A stretch of 64,000 bases of DNA, taken from NCBI RefSeq assembly GCF_011761235.1, contig NZ_JAAOYW010000003.1, forward strand, positions 62,001 to 126,000, given 5' to 3'. The DNA comes from Frigoribacterium faeni. Its GTDB lineage: Bacteria; Actinomycetota; Actinomycetes; Actinomycetales; Microbacteriaceae. A model generated the notes under the pieces. The model made no database searches. It had not been told where the DNA came from and saw only the letters and a list, made by a program, of their open reading frames with translations. Each line of letters starts with the position of its first letter. Position 1 is the stretch's first letter. This document shows, in pieces, positions 57,489 through 64,000 of this stretch. Position numbers and translations under genes: made by a program.

Positions 57489-57809
57489 GTGACGTACGTG
57501 ATCGCACTGCCCTGTGTGGATGTCAAAGACCGTGCCTGCATCGACGAGTGCCCCGTCGACTGCATCTACGAGGGCGAACGCTCGCTCTACATCCACCCCG
57601 ACGAATGCGTCGACTGCGGCGCCTGCGAGCCGGTCTGCCCCGTCGAGGCGATCTACTACGAGGACGACCTGCCCGACAAGTGGGCCGACTACTACAAGGC
57701 CAACGTCGAGTTCTTCGACGAGATCGGCTCGCCCGGCGGCGCCGCCAAGGTCGGCGTCATCGCCAAGGACCACCCGGTGATCTCGGTCCTGCCCCCGCAG
57801 GGCGCGTAG
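57489..57809 (+). CDS. fdxA: Seven-iron ferredoxin (3Fe-4S/4Fe-4S)
   Basis: A 106-aa FdxA. By comparison with Azotobacter FdI, C9, C17 and C50 should bind the 3Fe-4S cluster and C21, C40, C43 and C46 the 4Fe-4S cluster, leaving C25 free. Low-potential electron carrier for cytoplasmic redox enzymes. GTG start behind GAAGGGAA. The dapC gene follows after 13 bp. Confidence 0.97.
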   Translation: MTYVIALPCVDVKDRACIDECPVDCIYEGERSLYIHPDECVDCGACEPVCPVEAIYYEDDLPDKWADYYKANVEFFDEIGSPGGAAKVGVIAKDHPVISVLPPQGA

Positions 57810-57822
57810 GGCCAGGCCCGCC

Positions 57823-58923
57823 GTGGCGCTGTCGCTGCCCGACTTCCCCTGGGACTCCCTCGCGGCGGCGGCCGCCGTCGCCCGTCGACACGAGGGCGGC
57901 ATCGTCGACCTCTCGGTCGGGTCGCCGGTCGACCCGACCCCCGTCGTCGTCGCGCAGGCCCTCTCGGCCGCGACCGACGCCCACTCCTACCCCCAGGTCG
58001 CCGGCACCCCGGCGCTGCGGGCGGCCGTCGCCGAGTGGTACGAGCGCAGGAGGGGCGTGTCCGGCCTCGGGGACGCCAACGTCCTGCCCACCATCGGCTC
58101 GAAAGAACTCATCGCCGGCATGGCGCTGTGGCTCGGTCTGGGCCCCGGCGACACGGTCGTGCACCCGGTCGCCGCGTACCCGACCTACGCCCTGGGCGCC
58201 GCCCTCGTCGGCGCCGACGTGCTGGCGAGCGACGACCCCGCCGAGTGGCCCGAGTCGACGCGCCTGATCTGGGTGAACAGCCCGGGCAACCCCGACGGGG
58301 CGGTGCTCGACCACGAGCAGCTGCGCGCCGTCGTCGAGCGGGGCCGCGAGCTCGGGGCCGTGGTCGCGGGCGACGAGTGCTACGCCGAGCTCGGCTGGGA
58401 GGGCGAGTGGGCCGACCGGCCGACCCCCTGCATCCTCGACCCGCGCGTCGTCGGCGACGACCTGCGCGGCGTCGTCAGCGTCTACTCGTTGAGCAAGCAG
58501 TCGAACCTGGCCGGCTACCGCGCCGGCTTCGTCGCCGGCTGCGACCACGTCGTCGCGCAGCTGCTCGCCGTGCGCAAGCACGCCGGCCTCATGCCGCCCG
58601 CGCCCGTGCAGGAGGCCATGCGCGCCGCCCTGGCCGACGAGGCGCACGTCGCCGTGCAGAAGGAGCGTTACCGGGCGCGTCGGGCCGCCCTCGCGCCGGC
58701 CCTCGAGGCGGCGGGCTTCCGCATCGACCGCAGCGAGGCCGGCCTCTACCTCTGGGCGACCCGCGACGAAGACTGCTGGGCCAGCGTCGACCGGCTCGCC
58801 GAGCGCGGGGTGCTCGTCGCCCCGGGCAGCTTCTACGGCGTCGACGGGGGCCGCCACGTGCGCGTGGCCCTGACGACGACCGACGAGCGGATCGCCGCCG
58901 CCGTGGAGCGCCTCCAGGGCTGA
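57823..58923 (+). CDS. dapC: Succinyldiaminopimelate transaminase
   Basis: A 366-aa class I/II aminotransferase. PLP lysine K225 in YSLSKQSNLAGYR, cofactor residues D184 and Y187 in AGDECYAEL, and NSPGNPDGAV. This is the actinobacterial DapC converting N-succinyl-2-amino-6-oxopimelate to N-succinyl-LL-DAP with glutamate. The usual actinobacterial context, directly after fdxA, supports it. dapD and dapE are within 4 kb. Confidence 0.95.
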   Translation: MALSLPDFPWDSLAAAAAVARRHEGGIVDLSVGSPVDPTPVVVAQALSAATDAHSYPQVAGTPALRAAVAEWYERRRGVSGLGDANVLPTIGSKELIAGMALWLGLGPGDTVVHPVAAYPTYALGAALVGADVLASDDPAEWPESTRLIWVNSPGNPDGAVLDHEQLRAVVERGRELGAVVAGDECYAELGWEGEWADRPTPCILDPRVVGDDLRGVVSVYSLSKQSNLAGYRAGFVAGCDHVVAQLLAVRKHAGLMPPAPVQEAMRAALADEAHVAVQKERYRARRAALAPALEAAGFRIDRSEAGLYLWATRDEDCWASVDRLAERGVLVAPGSFYGVDGGRHVRVALTTTDERIAAAVERLQG

Positions 58924-58939
58924 CCGCTAGGGTGACAGG

Positions 58940-60235
58940 GTGACTGATCCTGCCAAAGACGCCCAGAAGGCCACGCTGCAGTTCCCGGGGGGAACAGCCG
59001 AGTTCCCGATCGTGCCGAGCACCCAGGGTGCGTCGTCGATCGACATCTCGAGCTTCACCAAGCAGACCGGGTACACGACCCTCGACACCGGGTTCGTCAA
59101 CACCTCCGCGACCCGCTCGACGATCACCTACATCGACGGCGACGAGGGCATCCTCCGCTATCGCGGGTACCCGATCGAGCAGGTCGCCGAGAACTCGACG
59201 TACCTCGAGACCGCGTGGCTGCTCATCTACGGCGAGCTGCCGACCGCCGACGAGCTCGCCGACTTCGACGCCCGCATCCGCCGCCACACCCTGCTGCACG
59301 AAGACCTGCGCCGGTTCTTCGACGCCCTGCCGCACAACGCGCACCCCATGTCGGTGCTCTCGAGCGCCGTGGGCGCGCTGGGCACCTTCTACGAGGGCTC
59401 GATGAGCGTCAGCGACCCGGCCCAGGTCGAGCTGCAGACGATCCGCCTGCTGGCCAAGCTGCCGGTCATCGCGGCGTACGCGCACAAGAAGAGCCTCGGC
59501 CAGGCGTTCCTCTACCCCGACAACTCGCTCAGCTTCGTCGACAACTTCCTGAAGCTGAACTTCGGCACGATGGCCGAGCCGTACGAGGTGAACCCGGTCC
59601 TCTCGAAGGCGCTCGAGCGCCTCCTCATCCTGCACGAGGACCACGAGCAGAACGCGTCGACCTCGACCGTCCGCCTCGTCGGCTCGACGCAGGCCAACAT
59701 GTTCTCGTCGATCTCGGCCGGCATCAGCGCCCTCTACGGCCCGCTGCACGGCGGCGCCAACGAGGCCGTGCTGACGATGCTCGCCGACATCAAGGCCAGC
59801 GGCCAGGGCGTCGAGCGCTTCGTCGAGCGGGTGAAGAACAAGGAGGAGGGGGTCAAGCTCATGGGCTTCGGCCACCGGGTCTACAAGAACTTCGACCCCC
59901 GGGCCCGGCTCGTGAAGGAGAGCGCCACCGAGGTGCTCGCCGCCCTCGGCGTCAAGGACGACCTGCTCGACATCGCCATGGAGCTCGAGGACATCGCCCT
60001 CGCCGACGACTACTTCGTCGAGCGCAAGCTCTACCCGAACGTCGACTTCTACACCGGCGTCATCTACAAGGCGATGGGGTTCCCGCCCCGCATGTTCACC
60101 GTGCTCTTCGCCATCGGCCGCCTGCCCGGCTGGATCGCCCACTGGCGCGAGATGAACCAGGATCCGGCGACCAAGATCGGCCGCCCGCAGCAGCTGTACC
60201 TGGGCGAGGCCCAGCGCGACTGGCCGCAGCGCTGA
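58940..60235 (+). CDS. gltA: Citrate synthase
   Basis: A 431-aa type II citrate synthase. The catalytic histidines are in LHGGANEAVL and GFGHRVYKNFDP, and the catalytic Asp in the KLYPNVDFYTG region. It condenses oxaloacetate and acetyl-CoA at the entry of the TCA cycle. The GTG at 58940 is six bases after TAGGGT (58928-58933), without a ribosome-binding site: leaderless. Confidence 0.97.
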   Translation: MTDPAKDAQKATLQFPGGTAEFPIVPSTQGASSIDISSFTKQTGYTTLDTGFVNTSATRSTITYIDGDEGILRYRGYPIEQVAENSTYLETAWLLIYGELPTADELADFDARIRRHTLLHEDLRRFFDALPHNAHPMSVLSSAVGALGTFYEGSMSVSDPAQVELQTIRLLAKLPVIAAYAHKKSLGQAFLYPDNSLSFVDNFLKLNFGTMAEPYEVNPVLSKALERLLILHEDHEQNASTSTVRLVGSTQANMFSSISAGISALYGPLHGGANEAVLTMLADIKASGQGVERFVERVKNKEEGVKLMGFGHRVYKNFDPRARLVKESATEVLAALGVKDDLLDIAMELEDIALADDYFVERKLYPNVDFYTGVIYKAMGFPPRMFTVLFAIGRLPGWIAHWREMNQDPATKIGRPQQLYLGEAQRDWPQR

Positions 60236-60257
60236 CGCGCCCGGCCCGCCGCACCGA

Positions 60258-60319
60258 GACGGGCGAGTCCGTCGTGACCGGGCGTCCATGACGACCCGGA
60301 GACGACGGACTCGCCCGTC
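60258..60319. terminator. Bidirectional terminator between gltA and dapD
   Basis: Perfect 18-bp inverted repeat (60258-60275 and 60302-60319, starting GACGGGCGAGTCC) around a 26-nt centre that can itself pair (ACCGGG/CCCGG). It sits between convergent 3' ends. Confidence 0.85.
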
Positions 60320-60331
60320 GTGCGACCGCAG

Positions 60332-61300
60332 CTACGCGTGCAGCTGCGAGTTCAGCGTGATGCCGTGGCCCTTGCGGGGCAGCACCTCGACGGCGCCCGT
60401 GACCGAGTTGCGGCGGAACAGCAGCCCCGGCCGGCCCGAGAGCTCGACGGCCTTGACGGTCTGCTGCTTGCCGTCGTTCGTCGGCGTGCCGCCCACGACG
60501 ACGACCTTGGTGCCGGCCGTGACGTAGAGGCCGGCCTCGACGACGGTGTCGTCGCCGATGGCGATGCCGATGCCGGCGTTCGCGCCGAGCAGGGCGCGCT
60601 CGCCGATGGTGATGCGCTGGGTGCCGCCGCCCGAGAGCGTGCCCATGATGGAGGCGCCGCCTCCGATGTCCGACCCGTCGCCGACGACGACGCCCTGCGA
60701 GACGCGGCCCTCGACCATCGACGCGCCCAGGGTGCCCGCGTTGAAGTTGACGAAGCCCTCGTGCATGACGGTGGTGCCGGGGGAGAGGTGGGCCCCGAGG
60801 CGCACGCGCGAGGCGTCGGCGATGCGGACGCGGTCGGGCGTGACGTAGTCGAGCATCCGCGGGAACTTGTCGATGCCCGTGGTGGCGATGCCGGCCCGCT
60901 GCAGCGACGGTCGCAGCCGCGTGAAGTCGTCGGGGTGCACGGGGCCCGCGTTGGTCCACACGACGATGGGCAGGTGCCCGAAGACGCCGTCGAGCTCGAT
61001 GGTGTTCGGCGCGACGAGCAGGTGGCTCAGCAGGTGCAGCCGCAGGTACGCGTCGGGGGTGGACGCCGGAGGCGCGCCCAGCTCGATCTCGACGGTCACG
61101 GGCACGAGGTCCACGCCGCGGCGCTCGTCGGGCCCGGCGGCGTCGGCGATCTCGGCCGGCACGAGGGCCGGGTCGCGGTCCGCGGGCAGGCGGCCGAGCG
61201 ACGGCGCGGGGAACCAGGTGTCGAGCGTGCTGCCGTCGCTGGCGACGGTGGCGAGCCCGTACCCGTGGGCGTGGGTGGCGGCGGGGGTGTCCGAGGTCAT
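60332..61300 (-). CDS. dapD: Tetrahydrodipicolinate N-succinyltransferase, actinobacterial type
   Basis: A 322-aa DapD of the type found in M. tuberculosis (about 317 aa). An N-terminal alpha/beta domain is followed by a left-handed beta-helix with hexapeptide repeats ([20 protein letters not shown]-like, [40 protein letters not shown]). It succinylates tetrahydrodipicolinate using succinyl-CoA. On the minus strand TACGAT is seven bases before the ATG at 61300, so it is probably leaderless. Divergent from dapE. Confidence 0.96.
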   Translation of the reverse strand: MTSDTPAATHAHGYGLATVASDGSTLDTWFPAPSLGRLPADRDPALVPAEIADAAGPDERRGVDLVPVTVEIELGAPPASTPDAYLRLHLLSHLLVAPNTIELDGVFGHLPIVVWTNAGPVHPDDFTRLRPSLQRAGIATTGIDKFPRMLDYVTPDRVRIADASRVRLGAHLSPGTTVMHEGFVNFNAGTLGASMVEGRVSQGVVVGDGSDIGGGASIMGTLSGGGTQRITIGERALLGANAGIGIAIGDDTVVEAGLYVTAGTKVVVVGGTPTNDGKQQTVKAVELSGRPGLLFRRNSVTGAVEVLPRKGHGITLNSQLHA

Positions 61301-61371
61301 GCCCTCGATCGTAGGGCGGACCGCGGACGCCGCCCGGCGACCTGCCGGGCACCGGCCCTACACTCGGGTCC

Positions 61372-62448
61372 ATGCCGTCCTTCGACCTGAGCGTGTCCGC
61401 CGTCGACGTCACCCGCCAGCTCTGCGACGTCGAGTCCGTCTCCGGGAACGAGCAGGCGGTGGCCGACGCGATCTGGCAGACGCTCGAGGGGCACGACCAC
61501 CTCGTCCTCTTCCGTGACGGCGACGCGATCGTCGCGCGCACCGAGCTCGGTCGCGAGAAGCGGGTCGTCATCGCCGGGCACGTCGACACCGTGCCGCTCA
61601 ACGACAACCTGCCGACGCGGTACGAGACCGACGACGACGGCGTCGAGTGGCTGTGGGGCCGCGGCACCGTCGACATGAAGGCCGGCAGCGCCGTCCACCT
61701 CCGACTCGCCGTCGAGCTGACCAACCCCGTGGTCGACGTGACGTGGGTCTGGTACGACCACGAAGAGGTGTCGGACGCCCTCAACGGGCTGGGCCGGCTC
61801 GCCCGGCTGCACCCGCACCTCCTCGAGGCCGACTTCGCCATCCTGGGCGAGCCGACGCGCAGCGAGGTCGAGGGCGGCTGCAACGGCAACCTCCGCGCCG
61901 AGGTCCGCACCTTCGGCACGCGCTCGCACAGCGCCCGGTCGTGGGTCGGCTCGAACGCGATCCACGCGGCCGCGCCGATCCTCGACGTGCTGGCGGCCTA
62001 CCAGGCCCGCGAGGTCGAGGTCGACGGGCTCGTCTACCGCGAGGGGCTCAACGCCGTCGGCATCACCGGCGGCGTCGCCGGCAACGTCGTGCCCGATGAG
62101 TGCATGGTGCACGTCAACTACCGCTTCGCCCCGAGCCGCAGCGCCGACGAGGCCGTCGCGCACGTCCGCGAGCTCTTCGACGGCTTCGACGTGACGATCG
62201 TCGACCTGGCGCCCGGCGCGCGGCCCGGCCTCGACGCCCCGCTCGCGCGGCAGTTCCTCGAGGCGGTCGGCGGCGAGGCGAAGCCGAAGTACGGCTGGAC
62301 CGACGTCGCGCGCTTCTCCGAGCTCGGCGTGCCCGCCGTCAACTACGGCCCCGGCGACCCCCTGCTCGCCCACCACGACGACGAGCGCGTGCCCGTGCAG
62401 CAGATCCTCGACAACGAGCGCGGACTGCGGGCGTGGCTGACGGCCTGA
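61372..62448 (+). CDS. dapE: Succinyl-diaminopimelate desuccinylase
   Basis: A 358-aa M20-family metallopeptidase-fold enzyme. Zinc ligands and catalytic residues: H70 and D72 in AGHVDTVPLNDN, D101 in WGRGTVDMKAG, E131/E132 in YDHEEVSDAL; GEPTRSEVEGGCNGN follows. It hydrolyses N-succinyl-LL-DAP to LL-DAP and succinate. TACACT (61359-61364) lies seven bases before the ATG. With dapC and dapD this gives three consecutive succinylase-pathway activities in one locus. Confidence 0.96.
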   Translation: MPSFDLSVSAVDVTRQLCDVESVSGNEQAVADAIWQTLEGHDHLVLFRDGDAIVARTELGREKRVVIAGHVDTVPLNDNLPTRYETDDDGVEWLWGRGTVDMKAGSAVHLRLAVELTNPVVDVTWVWYDHEEVSDALNGLGRLARLHPHLLEADFAILGEPTRSEVEGGCNGNLRAEVRTFGTRSHSARSWVGSNAIHAAAPILDVLAAYQAREVEVDGLVYREGLNAVGITGGVAGNVVPDECMVHVNYRFAPSRSADEAVAHVRELFDGFDVTIVDLAPGARPGLDAPLARQFLEAVGGEAKPKYGWTDVARFSELGVPAVNYGPGDPLLAHHDDERVPVQQILDNERGLRAWLTA

Positions 62449-63734
62449 CCAGGCAGCCGACCGCCGCGCCGCCGACCCGGGAGCGGACGCACGGCTCGTC
62501 GGGGCGCGGAAGTGCCCGGGCCGCCGGCTCGGGCTCGGGCAGGCGGGCGCTGCGTCGGCTGACCGTGCGCTGGCGCCTGCTGCCCTGGTGGGCCCGCGTG
62601 CTCGCGGTGTTCGTCGTGTCCCGAGTCGTCAGCACGGCCCTGCTGCTCAGCTTCGCCGAGCGCCAGGGCGCCAACGCGTGGACGCTCGCCCGGCCGGACT
62701 ACGCCAGCTTCGCGAGCATCTGGGACGGCCACTGGTACTACATCATCGCCGCGGTCGGCTACCCGTCGACCCTGCCGCTCACCGAGACCGGGCACGTGGC
62801 CGAGAACGCGTGGGCGTTTATGCCGGCCTACCCGTTGCTCGTGCGCGGTCTCATGGAGCTGACCGGCGCCTCCTTCGCGGCCCTGGCGGTCGTCGTGTCG
62901 ACCGCGTTCGCGGCCGGCACGGCGCTGCTGTTCCACCGTCTGCTGCGCCACGTGCTGCCCGACGGCACGGCCCTGTTCGGCGTGGTGCTGTTCTGCGCCT
63001 CGCCGCTGTCGCCGCTGCTGCAGGTGGCCTACGCGGAGTCGATGTTCCTGTTCCTGCTCTGCGCCGCGCTGCTGCTGATGGTGCGGAGGCGCTACGTCGC
63101 GATGCTGCCCGTCGTGCTCGTCCTGTCGTTCACGCGACCGGGGGCGCTCCCGCTGGCCTTCGCGCTCGGCCTGCACGTCGTCCACCGCTGGTGGCGGCGG
63201 CGGGACGACCCGTTCCCGGGGCGCGAGCTGGCGGCCGCCGGGGCGGCGACGGTCGCGACCGCCGTGGCCGGCCTGGGCTGGCTGCTCGTCGCCGGGCTCG
63301 TCACGGGCAGGCTCGACGCCTACACCGAGACCGAGCTGGCCTGGCGGTCGGCCTACATCGGCTACGGGCCCCTGGTGCCGTTCACGCCCTGGATCGAGGG
63401 TGCGAACTGGTGGTTCCCGGGTGGTCGGGGGGTGGCTCTGCTGGTGATCTCGCTGATCGCCTTCGGGGTGCTGCTCTTCGGACCGTGGGGCCGCCGGATC
63501 GGCCTCGACCTGCGCCTGTGGAGCCTCGCCTACGCGCTCTACCTGCTCGCCGTGTTCTTCCCCCAGTCGAGCACCTGGCGCCTGTTGATGCCGTTGTTCC
63601 CGCTGTTGGGGGTGCTCGCTCTGCCCCGCTCGCGGGTGTACCGGGTGGCGCTCGTGCTGCTCTTCGTGGCGGGCCAGTGGCTGTGGATCGACTGGTGCTG
63701 GTGGGTGGACGGGTACGACTGGACGCCGCCGTGA
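62433..63734 (+). CDS. Polytopic membrane protein, PIG-V-type mannosyltransferase-like
   Basis: A 433-aa protein with a basic N-terminal 50 residues, then about ten membrane helices. FASIWDGHWYYIIAAVGYP is the GT-C-like loop with the Asp characteristic of PIG-V/GT76-like proteins of Actinobacteria; WAFMPAYPLLVRGLM and FTRPGALPLAFALG are further family motifs. These are thought to use polyprenyl-phosphate mannose for cell-envelope glycans; the acceptor is unknown. The GTG at 62433 overlaps dapE by 16 bp. Confidence 0.82.
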   Translation: MADGLTRQPTAAPPTRERTHGSSGRGSARAAGSGSGRRALRRLTVRWRLLPWWARVLAVFVVSRVVSTALLLSFAERQGANAWTLARPDYASFASIWDGHWYYIIAAVGYPSTLPLTETGHVAENAWAFMPAYPLLVRGLMELTGASFAALAVVVSTAFAAGTALLFHRLLRHVLPDGTALFGVVLFCASPLSPLLQVAYAESMFLFLLCAALLLMVRRRYVAMLPVVLVLSFTRPGALPLAFALGLHVVHRWWRRRDDPFPGRELAAAGAATVATAVAGLGWLLVAGLVTGRLDAYTETELAWRSAYIGYGPLVPFTPWIEGANWWFPGGRGVALLVISLIAFGVLLFGPWGRRIGLDLRLWSLAYALYLLAVFFPQSSTWRLLMPLFPLLGVLALPRSRVYRVALVLLFVAGQWLWIDWCWWVDGYDWTPP

Positions 63735-63755
63735 CGGGCGTGACGCCTGCTCGCG

Positions 63756-63786
63756 TTTAGGTCCCTGCGGCTGCATCACGGATAAT
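63756..63786 (+). promoter_or_regulatory. Predicted promoter of the DUF3117 gene
   Basis: GATAAT (63781-63786) is a strong -10; TTTAGG (63756-63761) is a weak -35 at 19-bp spacing. The leader of about 25 nt carries AAAGGGG. Confidence 0.5.
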
Positions 63787-63818
63787 GGAGTCGAATCTTC
63801 GCGAAAGGGGACTATCTG

Positions 63819-63989
63819 ATGGCAGCCATGAAGCCGAGGACCGGCGACGGGCCTATGGAGGCCGTGAAGGAGGGCCGCCTCATCATCGTGCGCGTTCCGC
63901 TCGAGGGTGGCGGTCGCCTCGTGGTGTCGGTCAACGACGACGAAGCCCGAGAGCTGCACGACGCCCTGGCGAACGTGGTCGGCGACTAG
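63819..63989 (+). CDS. DUF3117 family protein
   Basis: A 56-aa protein shorter than most gene-calling cut-offs: MAAMKPRTGDGPMEAVKEGR at the start, then LIIVRVPLEGGGRLVVSVND. This is the near-invariant DUF3117 protein of Actinobacteria, whose function is unknown. AAAGGGG (63804-63810) is correctly spaced before the ATG at 63819. Monocistronic as far as the window shows. Confidence 0.95.
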   Translation: MAAMKPRTGDGPMEAVKEGRLIIVRVPLEGGGRLVVSVNDDEARELHDALANVVGD

Positions 63990-64000
63990 GCACGACCTCC

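Overview
The window is about 72% G+C, densely packed and gives every sign of being chromosomal core sequence from an actinobacterium, most likely a member of the Microbacteriaceae. The grounds are the very high GC third positions, the many GTG starts, the actinobacterial markers (DUF3117 protein, actinobacterial-type DapD, seven-iron ferredoxin, single-chain GcvP, a DUF6264-like protein behind ispH) and an IdeR/DtxR-type iron box. The genus is inference. No rRNA, tRNA, IS element, prophage or CRISPR array is visible.

Layout. 0-8 kb: xseA fragment (-), ispH and a membrane protein (+), fba (-), glpX (+), rmuC and a DEDDh exonuclease (-), ychF (+). 8-14.7 kb: a WYL regulator diverging from a VOC protein, a patatin, an RraB-like protein, a histone-H1-like/SAP-like protein, a class V aminotransferase and msrA. 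15-18.2 kb: an ABC-F ATPase, a MarR regulator and a patch of tiny unrecognised ORFs. 18.2-23.2 kb: an iron-siderophore uptake locus (SIP reductase and binding protein on -, two FecCD permeases and an ATPase on +) with an iron box between the divergent arms. 24.1-33.6 kb: a MarR regulator diverging from a seven-gene run: peptide ABC transporter, cytoplasmic gamma-glutamyltransferase-like enzyme, GntR regulator and acetamidase/formamidase. 33.6-41.2 kb: lipoproteins, a LolA-like/ABC-2 exporter operon, a MhuD-like heme oxygenase, an FBP zinc protein, a PrmC-like methyltransferase and an SseB-domain protein. 41.3-46.5 kb: a tandem glycine riboswitch followed by gcvT-gcvH-gcvP. 47-53.4 kb: a CPBP protein and a second oligopeptide ABC operon. 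53.4-64 kb: typA, a lipoprotein gene split by an in-frame amber codon, a PIG-L/membrane fusion, fdxA, dapC, gltA, dapD, dapE, a PIG-V-like transferase and the DUF3117 gene.

How it works together: dapC/dapD/dapE are three steps of the succinylase route to meso-diaminopimelate and lysine; glpX and fba serve gluconeogenesis; the gcv operon is a glycine-sensing unit supplying one-carbon groups; two peptide importers feed nitrogen, one apparently coupled to intracellular gamma-glutamyl and amide hydrolysis. At least thirteen genes have a TANNNT -10 hexamer only 5-8 nt before the start codon, which predicts extensive leaderless transcription. Most of the window is ordinary core genome. The items most worth a second look are the GGT/amidase transporter operon, the amber-split lipoprotein, the paired hairpin elements at 6.0 and 23.2 kb, the tiny-ORF patch at 17.6-18.2 kb and the MhuD-like protein with a low-complexity insert.
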